Shown: positions 1 to 11,424, counted from the first letter of the stretch. The stretch: 64,000 bases of DNA from Flaccisagitta enflata (GCA_965153355.1 OZ231126.1:24366001-24430000), one strand, 5' to 3'. Numbers and translations are program-made. The notes: generated by a model from the sequence alone, not told the origin.

Positions 1-327
1 CAGGCGATGGAAATCATAAGATAAACAGAAGAAGAAGAAGAAGAAGAAGAAGAAGAAGAAGAAGAAGAAGATAAAGAAAAAAAGAAAAGAAAAAAGAAAA
101 GAAAAGAAAAGAAAAGAAAAGAAGAAAGAGATAAAGGAAGAAGAAGATGAAAAGAAAAGGAAGAAGAAGAAGAGGAGCGAAGAAAGAGGGCTGAAAAGAA
201 AGAAGACGAAGAAGAGAAGAAGAAGAAGAAGAAGAAAGAAGAGAGAGGAAGAGAGAGGAGTAGAAGAGAGGAGGAGAGGAAGAAAAGAGAAGAAGAAGAG
301 AAGAAAAAAGAAAAGAAAAGAAAAGAA
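1..327. repeat. GAA/GAAA purine tract
   Basis: The + strand is almost pure purine, made of GAA, GAAA and AGG units. It has no coding signal. It runs directly into the left end of the first FB-B element. Confidence 0.9.
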
Positions 328-1204
328 TAGTCAGAGCGTTACATGGTCAGCGTGCCATGCCCCTATGTTAGTTTATTTTGTTATTAGATGATGAGTGGGG
401 CAGCGGCCCCAGAGGGGCCAATGACCTATGATTCCATACTGGACAATTGCTGGGTCTTTAATGCACCCATTTTGAGTCTAAATAGCCTGATTTGAGATTA
501 ATTTCTGATTTAAGGTCTGAGATGCCTGATTTGAGATTTGAGAGGTTTAAGCTTCATTTGGGCTTGAAACCTGATCTTAGAAGTCCCTAGTTAAGGTCAG
601 AGCCTGTTTGGCAAACTGGAAGGGAGGGCTGATGTGGGTCTGATAGGCCTAGTTTGAGGTCTCAAAGATCTGATTTTGGGTTTGAAAAGCCAGATTTGGA
701 TCTGAGAGAACTGAAACTAAATACCCAAATACTGAATTAGGGTCTGGGAAGCGTTTGGTCTGAATAGCCTGATCAAGAAATCTAAAAAACCTGATAAAGG
801 GTCTGTTAGGCCTAGATTTTAGATCTGAAAAACCCTGATTAGTTCTTAGAGGCCTGAATTGAGATTCAGAGGCCTAGTTGGGAGTCTGACCACTGACTTG
901 GGAGTCTGGCAGAGCCTGATTGAGGCTCTGAAGACCTAGGGTGAGTCTGGAAGAGCCTGATTTGGATCCTAATAGGCCAGATTGGGGTCCTGAGAGGCCT
1001 AGATTGAGGTCTGGAAGCTCTGATTTGGATCTGAAGTAGGCCTGATTGGGAGTCTGAAAGGCCATTCCCGAGGCCCAGAGTTTATTTTCTATGAAGAGAG
1101 GGACAGGCGGACGGGCGGACGGACGGACGGATGGACGGACAGAAACCAGAAAATTTGCCCTGTGTGGAATCATAGGTCCTCGGCCCCTCCGAGGCCGCTG
1201 CCCA
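328..1204 (+). mobile_element. FB-B element, copy 1 (whole)
   Basis: The left end reads TAGTCAGAGCGTTACATGGT, a variant of the family start. The inner block GGGCAGCGGCCCC follows at about 398. The core is a degenerate 20-21-bp minisatellite (GATTTGAGGTCTGAGAGGCC type), then a short GGAC run. The right end mirrors the inner block: CATAGGTCCTCGG, a GGCCCCTCCGAGGCC hairpin and GCTGCCC. The ends are asymmetric because the outer left motif has no partner on the right. There is no coding potential, so it must depend on another element if mobile. Confidence 0.65.
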
Positions 1205-1206
1205 AA

Positions 1207-1758
1207 CTAGTCATCCAAGTGCACATGGTCAAGCGGTACCGATGTACACCAAACTGATGATTAGCGGGCGGGGAGCAGGGCAGCGGCACGAGGGACGATG
1301 TCCTGTAGGACACAGGGTGAATTTCCAGATATACTGTGAGGGCATATTTGAGGACTTGAGTTGATTGATTGGAGAACAGTAATGAGATTAGGGATGAGGG
1401 CAGATTTGACCCTGAGAGGGTCATTTTGAGGGCTGAATTGAGACAGATATTAGGTTTGAGAGGTCTGATTTCAGGCCTGAAATGGTTGATTTTGGGCCTG
1501 ACAAGGCTGATCTAGTACCTTAGTGGGCTGATTTTGGGCTTGAGTGAGCTAATTTAAGATCTAGAAGCGCTGATTTTGGGCCTGAGAGGGGTGATTTTGG
1601 GTCTCAGAGGGCTGACTTGGGGCCTGGGAGGGCTGATTTGGGGTCTGGGCGATTTGGGGCCTGAGAGGGCCTCGGAGACGTGCGTACGTGCGGACATACG
1701 GAACGTCTGGAAATTCATCACATGTCCTACAAGGACATCGGCCTTGCAGGCGCTGCCC
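1207..1758 (+). mobile_element. FB-B element, copy 2
   Basis: It begins CTAGTCATCCAAGTGCACAT, the second variant of the FB-B left end, within a few bases of the right end of copy 1. GGGCAGCGGCACGAGGGACG with TGTCCTGTAGGACACAGG follows near 1280-1322. The core repeats units like TTGGGCCTGAGAGGGCTGAT. The right end carries CATGTCCTACAAGGACATCGG and GCGCTGCCC. Here the inner inverted block is a TGTCCTGTAGGACA palindrome in place of the GATGACCTATGCTTTCA form. Confidence 0.6.
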
Positions 1759-1800
1759 AAGAAGGAAAAGAAGACAGAATCATCTAAAGATGCTTACACA

Positions 1801-2348
1801 TAGTCCATCAGTACCCCATTACCCTACTTGGAGTAGATCCTTGAAGTAGGTGAGCAGGGCACTGGCGGCCCCAAGGCCGATGTCTGTAGGACAGGTGAAT
1901 TCATACGTCCTGAGAGGGCATATTTGAGGGTAATTTTCCCGTGATATTCATTGGGAATTTTGCATTTTTCTCAATTTTTTTTCAATTTATATGTGTTATT
2001 CAATAGGAATTTGAGCTAGGCTGGATTGAGCCCAAGAGGCTGGTTTGAGGCCTGGGGACAGATTTAGGAGGCCTTAGGAATAGTTGAGGCCTGAGAGGCT
2101 GGATTTGAGGCAGAAGGCTGGGTTTGAGGCACGAAGAGCTAGATTTGAGCCAGAGAGGCCCAGATTTGAAACCTAGAAGGCCGTTGGAAGAGGCCGGATT
2201 TGAGGCCTGAATGGTTTGGGAACCTAGAAAAGGCTTGAGAAAGCGGAGAGAGAGGGCATACGGACGGAGCGGACAATGCGTCTGTGTGAACAAACGTAAG
2301 GAAATTCACCTGTGTCCTACAGGACCTCGGCCACTGGGGCCGCTGCCC
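1801..2348 (+). mobile_element. FB-B element, copy 3
   Basis: It starts TAGTCCATCAGTACCCCATT, a degraded left end. GGCGGCCCCAAGGCCGATGT and GTCCTGTAGGACA-like sequence follow. The minisatellite core uses a GAGGCCTGAGAGGCTGGATTT unit. The right end has CACCTGTGTCCTACAGGACC, GGCCACTGGGGCC and GCTGCCC. Same orientation as copies 1 and 2. Confidence 0.6.
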
Positions 2349-2451
2349 AAGAGGAAGAAGAGGCAGAAGAAGAAGGAGAAGAAGAAGAAAAGGATGGTGA
2401 TCATTATGATGATGATGATGCAAGTGATGATGATGATCTAGCAAATAACCG

Positions 2452-3177
2452 TTGCCCTACTTTGAGTGATTGTGAATTGGAGTGAGGAAGCAGAGCAGAA
2501 CGCTGAAAGAGAAGAAGTCCTGTAGAACACAGGGGACTTTCGTTAATCCTACCTGAGGAATTGGATGAGATGCTATGGAGTAGAGGGCTGACTGGCACTT
2601 CAAGAAGCCACAACTGAGGCCTAAGAAGCGTCTCATTTTGAGCCAGTAGAGCCCAGGAGAGAACAAACAGGCCAGAGCTGGTCAGGGCTTTGAAAAGACC
2701 AGAGGACTGAGTTTGAGCCTGAGAGGCTTAATCTGAGGCATGAAAGGCCAGGTTTGAGGAACCCCTAGAGGCCAGGTTTGAAGGCCTGAGAAGCCAGATG
2801 AGGTCTGAGAAATGAATTTGAGGCCTGAGAGGCCAGATTTGAGGCCCTGAGGCCAGATTCTAGTCCTAAGAGAGGCGGAATTTGAGGCCTGAGAGGCCAG
2901 ATTTGAGCCCTGAAAGGCCAGATTTGAGGCCAGAGGCCAGATCTGAGGCCTGAGAGAGGCTGGATTTGAGAGCCTGACAGAGCGAATCAGAAAGGCCTGA
3001 GAGGCTGGATTTGAGGCCTGAAAGGCGATTTGAGCCTGAAAGCAGGTGAGCCAACAGGCCAGGTGAGAACACAAATGAAGGACCTTGAGCGGACGAACGG
3101 ACGACGGACGGAGCGGACGGCGAGCGAAGATGAAAGTCCCCTGTGTTCTAGGACTTCGTCCCCTTGAGACAACTGCC
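2452..3177 (+). mobile_element. FB-B element, copy 4
   Basis: A weak left end (CCGTTGCCCTAC) leads to TCCTGTAGAACACAGGGGAC. A long, fairly uniform minisatellite of unit GAGGCCTGAGAGGCCAGATTT runs from about 2700 to 3060. A GGAC run follows, then the mirror block GTCCCCTGTGTTCTAGGAC and a decayed hairpin ending AACTGCC. Confidence 0.55.
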
Positions 3178-3180
3178 AAA

Positions 3181-3469
3181 AAAGAAGATGGAAGAAGAAG
3201 AAGAAGAAGTAGAAGAAGAAGAAGAAGAAGAAGAAGAAGAAAAATAAGAAGAAGAAGAAGACCAAGAAGAACAAGAAGAACAAGAAGAAGGAAACTAGGG
3301 AGGCGAAGAGGGAAACGGAGAAGTAGAAGAGCAACAAGAGGAAGATACTAAAGAAGAAGAAAATAAGAAAGAAGAAGACAGAGGAAAAGTACAACAACAA
3401 TAACAACCACAACCACAACCACAACAACAACAACAACCACAACCACAACCACAACCACAACCACAACAA

Positions 3470-3500
<31 letters not shown>

Positions 3501-3655
3501 AACAGCAACAACAGCAACAACAACAAAGAACAGCAGCAACAACAGCAGCAACAGCAGCAGCAGCAGCTGCAACAACATCGGCAACAGCAACAACAGCAGC
3601 AGCAGCAGCAACAACAGCAGCAACAATAACAGCAACAACAGCAACAACAACAGAA
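3181..3655. repeat. GAA then CAA/CAG trinucleotide tract
   Basis: GAA-type units (3181-3370) change to CAA, CCA and CAG units (3390-3655). Read as protein this gives only poly-Cys, poly-Leu or poly-Val runs, so the long ORFs across it are artefacts. Confidence 0.85.
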
Positions 3656-3685
3656 CGTTTTCATGTTGAACAAAGTCATGACTAT

Positions 3686-3822
3686 AACAAGGCCGGATAC
3701 ACGGCCACCAGTTGCGGACGGGTGGGCAGGAGCGGAAATGCGCGTTTTCCCACTTTTCAACTCGAGCGTGACGGACCAACCGACCAACCGACCAACCGAC
3801 CGACCGACCGACCGACGGACGC
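3686..3822 (+). mobile_element. HP-A element, 3' hairpin missing
   Basis: It starts AACAAGGCCGGATACACGGC, with CAGTTGCGGACGGGTGGGCA and the AAATGCGCGTTTT variant. It then enters an ACCAACCGACC tract. The terminal hairpin is lost. Confidence 0.7.
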
Positions 3823-3839
3823 ACAGTGGACCGTGACCC

Positions 3840-4390
3840 TGAAAAAATCAATTGTCATTGTTTTGGGGAGTAGTAATTTACCATAATATTCTTGTAGTTT
3901 TAATGAAACGTTGAGGAACGTTAAGCCCTAATGAGGAACATAAACCCACGCTACGGTAGCTTTTACTTAGCACTATAGCCGTGTGTAGGGGGATCCTCGC
4001 GCGATCCTCCGTTCTCTAGTGTGAATTATAAGGTTCTATGCAATAGTGATGTGGCAGTGACTGATAAAAACTCTCACTGATATTTCTGCATCACAACTAT
4101 AATTAGCTCTGTTGCTTCCAAAACGAATGTCCAGTACCGAATTCTGTCTGAGATACTTTTTTCACTTTTTCTTCACTTTTTTTTCTCCTTTTTCGATTTG
4201 CAATCAAAATGATGCAAAAAAGCTAAAAATGACCGTTTTTACAACGGCGATGACCTGGACACTATATACGACATTGCTTAAGACATCAACGACTATAACT
4301 GACATGACTGAAGCCAACAGCAAAGAAAATGAGGATGACGAGGGCAAGTTGTGACCAATTTGTGCGCTTCTGTTACTATAAGAAGGAACG
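3840..4390. other. Unique DNA without recognised features
   Basis: AT-rich sequence with no convincing exon. A short ORF with TM-poor, Thr-rich content near 4112-4354 shows no domain. Confidence 0.4.
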
Positions 4391-4398
4391 CTTTGAAC

Positions 4399-4500
4399 GA
4401 ATGAATGAATAAATGGATAAATGAATGAATGAATGAATGAATGAATGAATGAATGAATGAATGAATGAATGCAGGAATTAATGAACGAATGAATGAACGA
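4399..4500. repeat. GAAT tetranucleotide array
   Basis: More than 15 tandem GAAT units with a few substitutions. Confidence 0.9.
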
Positions 4501-4572
4501 CTGCATTAGAATAAACATCGGAAGACAGGATTAAAAGAAAGACGTCTTGAACTGACCAACCGACCAGCTGTT

Positions 4573-4855
<283 letters not shown>

Positions 4856-5141
4856 TAAATGAAATCCAGACAATGAGATGGATAAATAGATAGACGCAGG
4901 CATTCACTGAAAACAAATCCAGGAGAAGAATCAATAAACAAGTAACTCGATTGTTGCTTGAGACACGTTTTCAGCGTGAACATATTTCCATGAATTTCAA
5001 TTGTCAAATGAGGGAGTGAGCGAGCCTGTGAATGGAGCAAGTGAAGCAAAGCGCTACAGAGTGGCGCGAACAAACTAACGTAGCGAGCGACTGAGTGGCC
5101 CGTTGAAACGCATTTGTCAGGAGTAGTGACAGACCCTTATA

Positions 5142-5319
5142 CAGTTGAACCCCGCTCTAACGGACCCGCCACCAACAGAATTCCGCCTATAACAGATGCA
5201 AATTCATAGTCCCTTCAAGTTAATTTCTTTTATTTTTTTTTGTTGGCAATAACAGAAGTCCGCTTTTAATAGAGGAAAATTGATGGTCCCCTGAAATTTG
5301 TTAGAGCGGGGTTTAACTG
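5142..5319. mobile_element. Family F, pogo-like MITE with TA target site
   Basis: The terminal inverted repeats are CAGTTGAACCCCGCTCTAAC on the left and GTTAGAGCGGGGTTTAACTG on the right. Both sides have TA directly outside, as expected for Tc1/mariner/pogo insertion. The element is 178 bp and non-coding. A second CAGTTGAAC motif follows at 5322 and may be a remnant of a neighbouring copy. Confidence 0.75.
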
Positions 5320-5365
5320 TACAGTTGAACTTCAGATTGTCTTACTATAGACGGTTTTACCACAG

Positions 5366-5674
5366 ATGGATTATTACAATGATTGGGAAGATGAAAACGA
5401 CCACGAAGATAGCAATGAGGATTATGATTATGTTGATGAAATAGTTGAATGTGTCAATGACGTCGACGACAGACATGAAGAAAACGATAACAATGCCAAC
5501 GGTGATGATGATGACAATGATGACGACGACGAAGACGACGGTGATGATAATGACAACAACGGTGAGGAAAATGACGACGATGATGACTACGACAAAAACT
5601 ATGATAATAATGTCGTTGATGAGAATCAGGCACATTTTTATCGAAATCATAAGATATTTTGCGTCATTGATTAA
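5366..5674 (+). other. GAY-triplet-rich ORF (Asp/Asn/Glu-rich), probably not a gene
   Basis: An open frame of 102 codons begins at an ATG and is made mostly of Asp, Glu and Asn from GAT/GAC/AAC triplets. An overlapping frame is open too. The composition looks like a decayed trinucleotide repeat. No domain is visible. A real acidic-tail exon cannot be excluded. Confidence 0.2.
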
Positions 5675-5747
5675 TGCGTAACCAACCAACTAGGGCATCC
5701 GGACAGGAGCCGTATACTCAAAAAGCTCAAAAACGCCGAAAAAGTAA

Positions 5748-5960
5748 ATAATCGCAAAAGCGTTATATGGTCAGCGGAACCGTTGCCCCTGTGTGAGTGT
5801 ATGTGGGTGTAAGGTGGATGGAGGGGCAGCGGCCGAAGGACCAATGACCTCTGCTCTGTTTTTGGGCAGCAGCTAAAGGCCAATGTCCTGTAATGCCTGA
5901 GGATAAATTTCATACGTCCGTCATCCGTCCCCCTTCCCAAGCTTTTCAAGCCTAAAATTC
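5748..5960 (+). mobile_element. FB-B left-end fragment
   Basis: GCAAAAGCGTTATATGGTCA and GTTGCCCCTGTGTGAGTGTA match the family start. GGGGCAGCGGCCGAAGGACC and a second inner block (GGGCAGCAGCTAAAGGCC) follow, then TGTCCTGTAATG. The core and right end are absent, and two left-side blocks lie in series, so it is a nested or rearranged copy. Confidence 0.55.
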
Positions 5961-6225
5961 CCATTGAATAACATGGAAAATTGACAAAATGCAACCTTCC
6001 CATTGAATAACATGGAAAATTAACAAAAAAACAAAAAATGCATGGAACATTGATAAGAACTAAAAATAATGTTAAATTCCTATTGAATAATATGGCAAAT
6101 TGACGAGAACTGAAAATTGATAAGAACTGAAAATAATGTTAAATTTTTATTGAATAATATGGCAAATTAACAAGAAATTGAAAAAATGCAAAGTTGTCAT
6201 TGTATATTATGGATAATTGCTCAGG
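5951..6225. repeat. Tandem repeat of ATTGAATAACATGGAAAATT type
   Basis: Four to five imperfect units contain CATTGAATAAYATGGMAAAT followed by ACAAAATGCAA-like or GATAAGAACTGAAAATAATG sequence. Confidence 0.6.
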
Positions 6226-6338
6226 ACATAAGGAAATTCACCCCTGTCCTACAGGACATCGGTCCTTTGGGGCCGCTGCCCTGCTCTTACTCCACTTCTC
6301 CAGCTAATCACTGTGCGATGCTTGGATGACTTGTTATA
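6226..6338 (-). mobile_element. FB-B left-end fragment, reversed
   Basis: CCCCTGTCCTACAGGACATC, GGGGCCGCTGCCCTGCTC and GCGATGCTTGGATGACTTGT match the left part of FB-B read on the minus strand. Confidence 0.5.
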
Positions 6339-6810
6339 TGAGCCTCAAGGCTGGAATTAGCGCCTGGTGGCTGGAGTTGGGGCCTTGAGGCTGGGATTTG
6401 AGCCTCGAGGTTGGGATTTGAGCTTTGAGGCTGGAATTTGAGATTTGAGGCTGGGATTTGAGCTTCAAGGCTGGGATTTGAGCTTCGAGGCTGGGGTTTG
6501 AGCTTTTAGGCTGGGGTTTGAGCTTTGAGGCTGGGATTTGAGCTTTGAGGCTGGGATTTGGGCTTTGAGGCTAGGATTTGAGTCTTGGGGCAAGTTTGAT
6601 GGGCATGGAGGCAAGGATTTGGGCCTCGAGGCTGGGAGTAGGGCCTTCAGACTGGGAGGCCAGCCTCGAGACTGGGAATTGAGCCTCAAGGCTAGGATTT
6701 GAGCTTTGAACCGGGTGGACGGAGGAGCAGAAGAAGGAGAAGGAGAAGAAGGAAAAATTTCCCTATGTGAAAGCATAGGTCACCAGCCCCTTCAGGTCAG
6801 CTGTCCAAGC
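6339..6810 (+). mobile_element. FB-B element, core and right end
   Basis: About 18 units of a 20-bp minisatellite (GCTTTGAGGCTGGGATTTGA) run from 6340 to 6710. A GAAGGAG purine run and TTTCCCTATGTGAAAGCATA follow, with a decayed right hairpin (CCCCTTCAGGTCAGCTGTCC). The unit differs from that in copies 1-4 but is uniform within this copy. Confidence 0.6.
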
Positions 6811-6890
6811 GGGGACCAGCACCAACCAGCAACCAACCGACCGACCAACCATCAAACGTAGCGGAGTGTAGCGTAACACGCGACTAAAAA
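6811..6890 (+). mobile_element. HP-A 3' end fragment
   Basis: An ACCGACCAACC tract is followed by GAGTGTAGCGTAACACGCGA and CTAAAAA. The hairpin left arm is eroded. Confidence 0.6.
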
Positions 6891-7307
6891 TAACTCAACG
6901 TTCCAGCCGCCAAACTCGTGATCGTGCCGCGCCGCAGTCTTTTCTTCTTCTTTGGTGTCCCGACAACTTTGGTGTCCCGACAGCGGGAACTTCAATTGAA
7001 GTCCCTGAAGTAGGGATGACACTTATGCAGAGATTCTTGAACCGGTTTGCACAGGCTGTCTACCTGAACCAATCTAGAGGTTTAAACCCAGAAACCCCAT
7101 CAAAATAGTCAGGAACCTACCGAGTGATACCCTTGCCCCTGCCCTTGGATTTAGTTTTTTCGCCAAGAAGGAAGAGGCAAAGCCCATGTTAAACCAATGG
7201 GAGGCGGATCGACCATTTGTTTTAACGTCATTTTGTTGTTTAACAACTATTTTCTTTGTACAATGTGTCAATAACATTGTTATGAAACCTATTCATTTCG
7301 ATTGAAC

Positions 7308-7732
7308 AACCTGACATTTGGAGCTGTCAGAATACAATGTGATTGAGTCAGGGGGGGCTCTGTCTGTCCATCTGTTGGTCCATCTGTTGGCTGATCATTT
7401 TGGGTTAATGCAATAAACATGCAGCTATTATTGAGTGCAGTGTGTTTAATTGTTTGTGGTTTTGTGTAGGTGTGTGTGGAGGATAAGGTTGTTATCCCAG
7501 AAGTGTTTGCTGTTGTTTATTGTTTGTTGTTGTATTGTTGCCACCTGTGATTCTAATGAAATTTACCTTCTACGGAAGATCGTTGTCGGATCAAGTAACA
7601 ATGCATGGACATTTTGTAATACTAAATAAATGGTCACATGTATCATAGCTAGATTTGGAGCTGTCAGAATACAATGTGATTGAGTCAACCTGACATTTGG
7701 AGCTGTCAGAATACAGTGTGATTGAGTCAGGG
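7308..7732. repeat. Three copies of a ~40-bp motif
   Basis: TTTGGAGCTGTCAGAATACA followed by ATGTGATTGAGTCA occurs at about 7315, 7655 and 7695. The last two are directly adjacent. The ~300 bp between the first and second is unique and T/G-rich. Confidence 0.65.
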
Positions 7733-7839
7733 GAAGGGCTGGGGGTTGGATACCCCTGCTTGCCCTACCATGGTATTGTGACCAGGCATATAGATTATGG
7801 AGTAGCGGGTAGCGCCAAAAACTCGGCCTTTTGGGCAGT

Positions 7840-8170
7840 AGAAAAAGAGAAAGATGAAGAAGAAGAAGAAAGCAGAAAGGAAGAAAGCAGAAGAAGAGAA
7901 AGCGAAGAAGAAGAAGGAGAAGAGAAGAAGAGAAGAAGAGAAGAAGAAGAAGAAGAAAGAAAGAAGAAAGTAAGAGGAAGGCGGGAAGAATGAAGAAGAA
8001 TGGTAGGAAAAGGATGTGGAGGGATAGAGAAGGATGGAGGGATGAATGGATGGAAGGAAGGAAGGATGGAAGGATGAATGGATGGAAGGAAGGAAGGATG
8101 AAAGAATGGATGGAAGTGAGAATGGAAGGAAGGATGGAAGGAAGGGAGAAAGGAGTGAGGGAAAAAAAGA
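7840..8170. repeat. GAA / GGAAG purine tract
   Basis: Purine-only GAA units grade into GGAA/GGAT units (AAGGAAGGATGGAAGGATGA). The ORFs on both strands here are repeat readouts. Confidence 0.85.
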
Positions 8171-8448
8171 AATGTTGAAAGAACGCTCTTGTATGTCAAT
8201 TTGCTCACGTTTGTACATGGTCTTTTGATCAGATCGACTTATCCTTATATGCTAACCTTTACACCTATAGCTAAAAAAGCATTGGACGAAGTTGTGTTTA
8301 TCTGCTTGGTATCTCCAGACACATTGATGTGAAAGCCTGGGATCGATCTTTAATGTTAAAAACAATTGTACATTTTAGTTTAGCACAAAAGTTGACTTAT
8401 CTTGCATTGTCTTTGTAAATGAATGAACTAATGCCCTAAGTGTTGCAA

Positions 8449-9044
8449 TACCGGGTCATCAATCTGGACTGGGAAAAAATGTTAAGCTTTAGCTCTCAGC
8501 TGGTTCTCCTCACTGGTTTGGAATTTGATTTCTTTTATAGTACTCTGCTTGATGTTTTTTATATCAAAATTTCATTGGTCTGAGTTACATACTTTGTCCA
8601 CAACATCAATTTAAAGAAAAACAAGCATTTTCAGATATAGTTCAATTTAGCCTTAACTTATCAAATCTGTATTTCTTAGATAAGCTCTTATATCTCCCTG
8701 GATTGAGCAGCAAATGTCAGATTTGTCTCAGTTAAAGATATCTTCATGAATTGGAAAACATTTTTTTTTTGTTTCAGATTATTTTAGCATTTGCAGCTCA
8801 AACTGATTAATAATGAGGGAAAATAGTTATGATGAAAACAAGATAAAGTGAGCTTCAGCCACAAATACTTGTTTTACTTCAAATTGATGTTGTGGACAAA
8901 GTATTCAACTCAGACCAATGAAATTTTGACACAGAAAACGTCAAACATAGTACTATAAAAAAAAATGAATTCCAAACCAGTAAGGACAAGCAGCTGAGAG
9001 CAAAAGCTTAACACTTTTTTCCAGTCCAGATTGATGACCCGGTA
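8449..9044. mobile_element. Family C, long-arm inverted-repeat element
   Basis: The left arm starts TACCGGGTCATCAATCTGGA and the right arm ends TCCAGATTGATGACCCGGTA. The arms stay alignable for about 190 bp (for example CATTGGTCTGAGTT against AACTCAGACCAATG). The middle is about 220 bp, AT-rich and non-coding. This is a MITE or foldback structure with no transposase. Confidence 0.75.
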
Positions 9045-9055
9045 CTTTTGTTCTA

Positions 9056-9300
9056 TGTAATATAAGTCGCGTGCAGGACATAAATAGCTTAAGATGACTT
9101 AAATTGACTTAAAATGACATGAAATGACTTTAAAAAAATTGAAATGACTTTAAAAAACTTAAAATGACATAAATGACTGAATTGACCTGATTGAATAAAG
9201 GGACTTAATATAACTTAATATGACTTAAAATGACTTAGGACTTAGAAGGACTTAGAATGACTTAGAATGACTTAGAATGACTTGGAATGACTTGGAATGA
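9056..9300 (+). mobile_element. Decayed HP-A2 5' part
   Basis: ATAAGTCGCGTGCAGGACAT matches the HP-A2 start region. About 200 bp of TGACTTAAAA/TGACTTAGAA minisatellite follows. The 3' hairpin is absent. Confidence 0.6.
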
Positions 9301-9447
9301 CATTTGGATAGGAGCTGTGAGCCCAAAAGGCTTAAAAATGCCAAAAAAGAAAAAAGGGGCTGGACAGTTTATGCCGGGTTTGCTCAGGATGCGCCGCAAT
9401 TTTCATATCTGGATCTCAAAACCCAGTTTCAGGCCTGTAGACTGACG

Positions 9448-9449
<2 letters not shown>

Positions 9450-9481
<32 letters not shown>
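9450..9481. repeat. GA microsatellite
   Basis: About 15 GA units. Confidence 0.9.
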
Positions 9482-9484
<3 letters not shown>

Positions 9485-9587
9485 CCAATAAAGGCGCCTA
9501 ATCGCTGTAAAAAAAAAAGTTGTAAATGTTGAGAATGAGAGAGAGTTGGGGAGTGGGAAGGAGGAAAAAGAAAAAAGAGAAAATATA

Positions 9588-9770
9588 TGGAAAGTATAAC
9601 TATTGGCAGTAGCAAATCATAAAACATGATAAGTAGAACACAATTAAACACTATCTAAACCATAAATCATTGACTTGGTAACGCGACGCGCTGCATCGCG
9701 GGGAAGAAAATCAAAGGCAAGGGGCGGGGAAAATAATCAAAGGTTATGGAACTATATACACCCCTGCCAT
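9588..9770 (+). repeat. Family J interspersed repeat
   Basis: It shares GTAGAACACAATTAAACACT, GGGGAAGAAAATCAAAGGCA and TATACACCCCTGCC with 24150-24410 (reverse) and 28440-28630. It is non-coding. Confidence 0.55.
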
Positions 9771-10790
9771 GAAAGTCGCCGATATCGCTTTTTTACGTCA
9801 AATACTTGGTTTTTACCCTCTCCATGTCAAATTTCATTTTGTTGAGGGCAGATTTACTATCTATATTGCTCATATCACTTTTCCGCCTAATAATGTGAGT
9901 CCTGTTAGAGACAGAAGGGTGAACAGACAGAGGAAATGACAGAGAAGTAAATTAAACTCTTATAACATGTTTGTTGATCATCTGACTAAACATAAGATAT
10001 CTCCGCCGCCAAAGATAGCAAAGAAAACTTTTTTTGCACAGGCGTAATGGACAGACAGATGGGTAAACAGACAGACAGACTCTTTTAAGGAGATGCGTTC
10101 CAGATTCACACATCTTAAAAGAAAATGATATGCTAAACATCTAATCATAATGAACATATCATTTAAGTAAGTCACAATAGTTGCAATTGCATTCAAACAC
10201 CTATGTACGTTCACAATTGTCAAAAAGCTCATTTGCATATTGCAGTAAATCATAATTTTGTACAATTACGCATAGGCGTCATTTCTAACATCAATAAATA
10301 ATCAGTAAATGTGTTTGAATACATTTAACTAATGATAGATTATTGTCTCATGTATTTTTGGTTATTATCATTGATTGTATTGACCTACATGAATCAATTT
10401 TTTCATTCTCTTTTTAAACCTTGGTTGAAAACGGCCTACGTTTATAGACTATGTTTTTAGACAAATTCTTGTCATCCAGCCCCAGGGGTGACGAGTGCTC
10501 GCTAGAGGGGTTCCCCATTAAGAATCGCAATTGGCATATCCAAAATGAAGAAATCATAGCAGAAAACCCTGTTACCGGCTTAAATACGCCTTAGCTGATA
10601 TCCACTGTACTAAACTTTCCGCCTACTTTAAGCGGCTCTCGCCGACCAGAAAAAAGTCGTAAGAGTGGATTTTTTTTTAATTTGATCATTTTTATGTTTT
10701 TTTTAATTTTTTTTTTTACATATTATGAGTATTTTTGATTCAAATGCTATAAAAAATATCTTTTTATTGTTTTTTTTTATCTAATTTGAC
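9771..10790. other. Unique AT-rich DNA
   Basis: No exon or repeat recognised with confidence. A T-rich stretch lies at 10670-10790. Confidence 0.4.
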
Positions 10791-10800
10791 TTTTTTCCAA

Positions 10801-10912
10801 AACAAAGCCGGATACACGGCTACTCCAGTTGCATGTGGGTGGGCGGGGGCGGTGGAGGAAGTCACTTGGCAGTGGCCCCAAAGGGGTCGATGACCTTTGC
10901 TTTCACACAAAG
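10801..10912 (+). mobile_element. HP-A start fused to FB-B inner block
   Basis: AACAAAGCCGGATACACGGC begins an HP-A. After about 60 bp it passes into GGCAGTGGCCCCAAAGGGGT and GATGACCTTTGCTTTCACAC, which belong to FB-B. The rest of both is missing. Confidence 0.6.
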
Positions 10913-10914
10913 AA

Positions 10915-10965
10915 AAAAATAAAGAAAGAGAGAAAGAAAGAAAGAGAGAAAGAAAGAAAGAAACA

Positions 10966-11021
<56 letters not shown>

Positions 11022-11030
11022 AGAAAGAAA
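10915..11030. repeat. GAAA tetranucleotide array
   Basis: About 28 GAAA/AAAG units directly after the HP-A/FB-B fusion. Confidence 0.9.
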
Positions 11031-11106
11031 AAATGACCCACAAACTAACAAACAGACAGACAAAGCCTCTGAAATAATTGCCTGTCCGCAACGAAATATC
11101 CATGAC

Positions 11107-11230
<124 letters not shown>

Positions 11231-11344
11231 AGGCTATGCATGTTAGGAGGTGAAAAAAAAGGGAAAGGAAGACTTGAAGATCCTCCGCATATGCGCTTTT
11301 TTATCAGGTCTGACAAATTGCGGAATCTGAGTGAGAGCGGGTCC

Positions 11345-11345
11345 T

Positions 11346-11422
<77 letters not shown>
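11345..11422. repeat. CT microsatellite
   Basis: About 36 CT units, followed by a CATCGTC-rich stretch to about 11530. Confidence 0.95.

Positions 11423-11424
<2 letters not shown>

Noticed and set aside
3348-3851. Long minus-strand ORFs reading poly-Cys, poly-Leu and poly-Val
   Set aside because: Direct translation of CAA/CAG and GAA repeats. Several overlapping frames are equally open.
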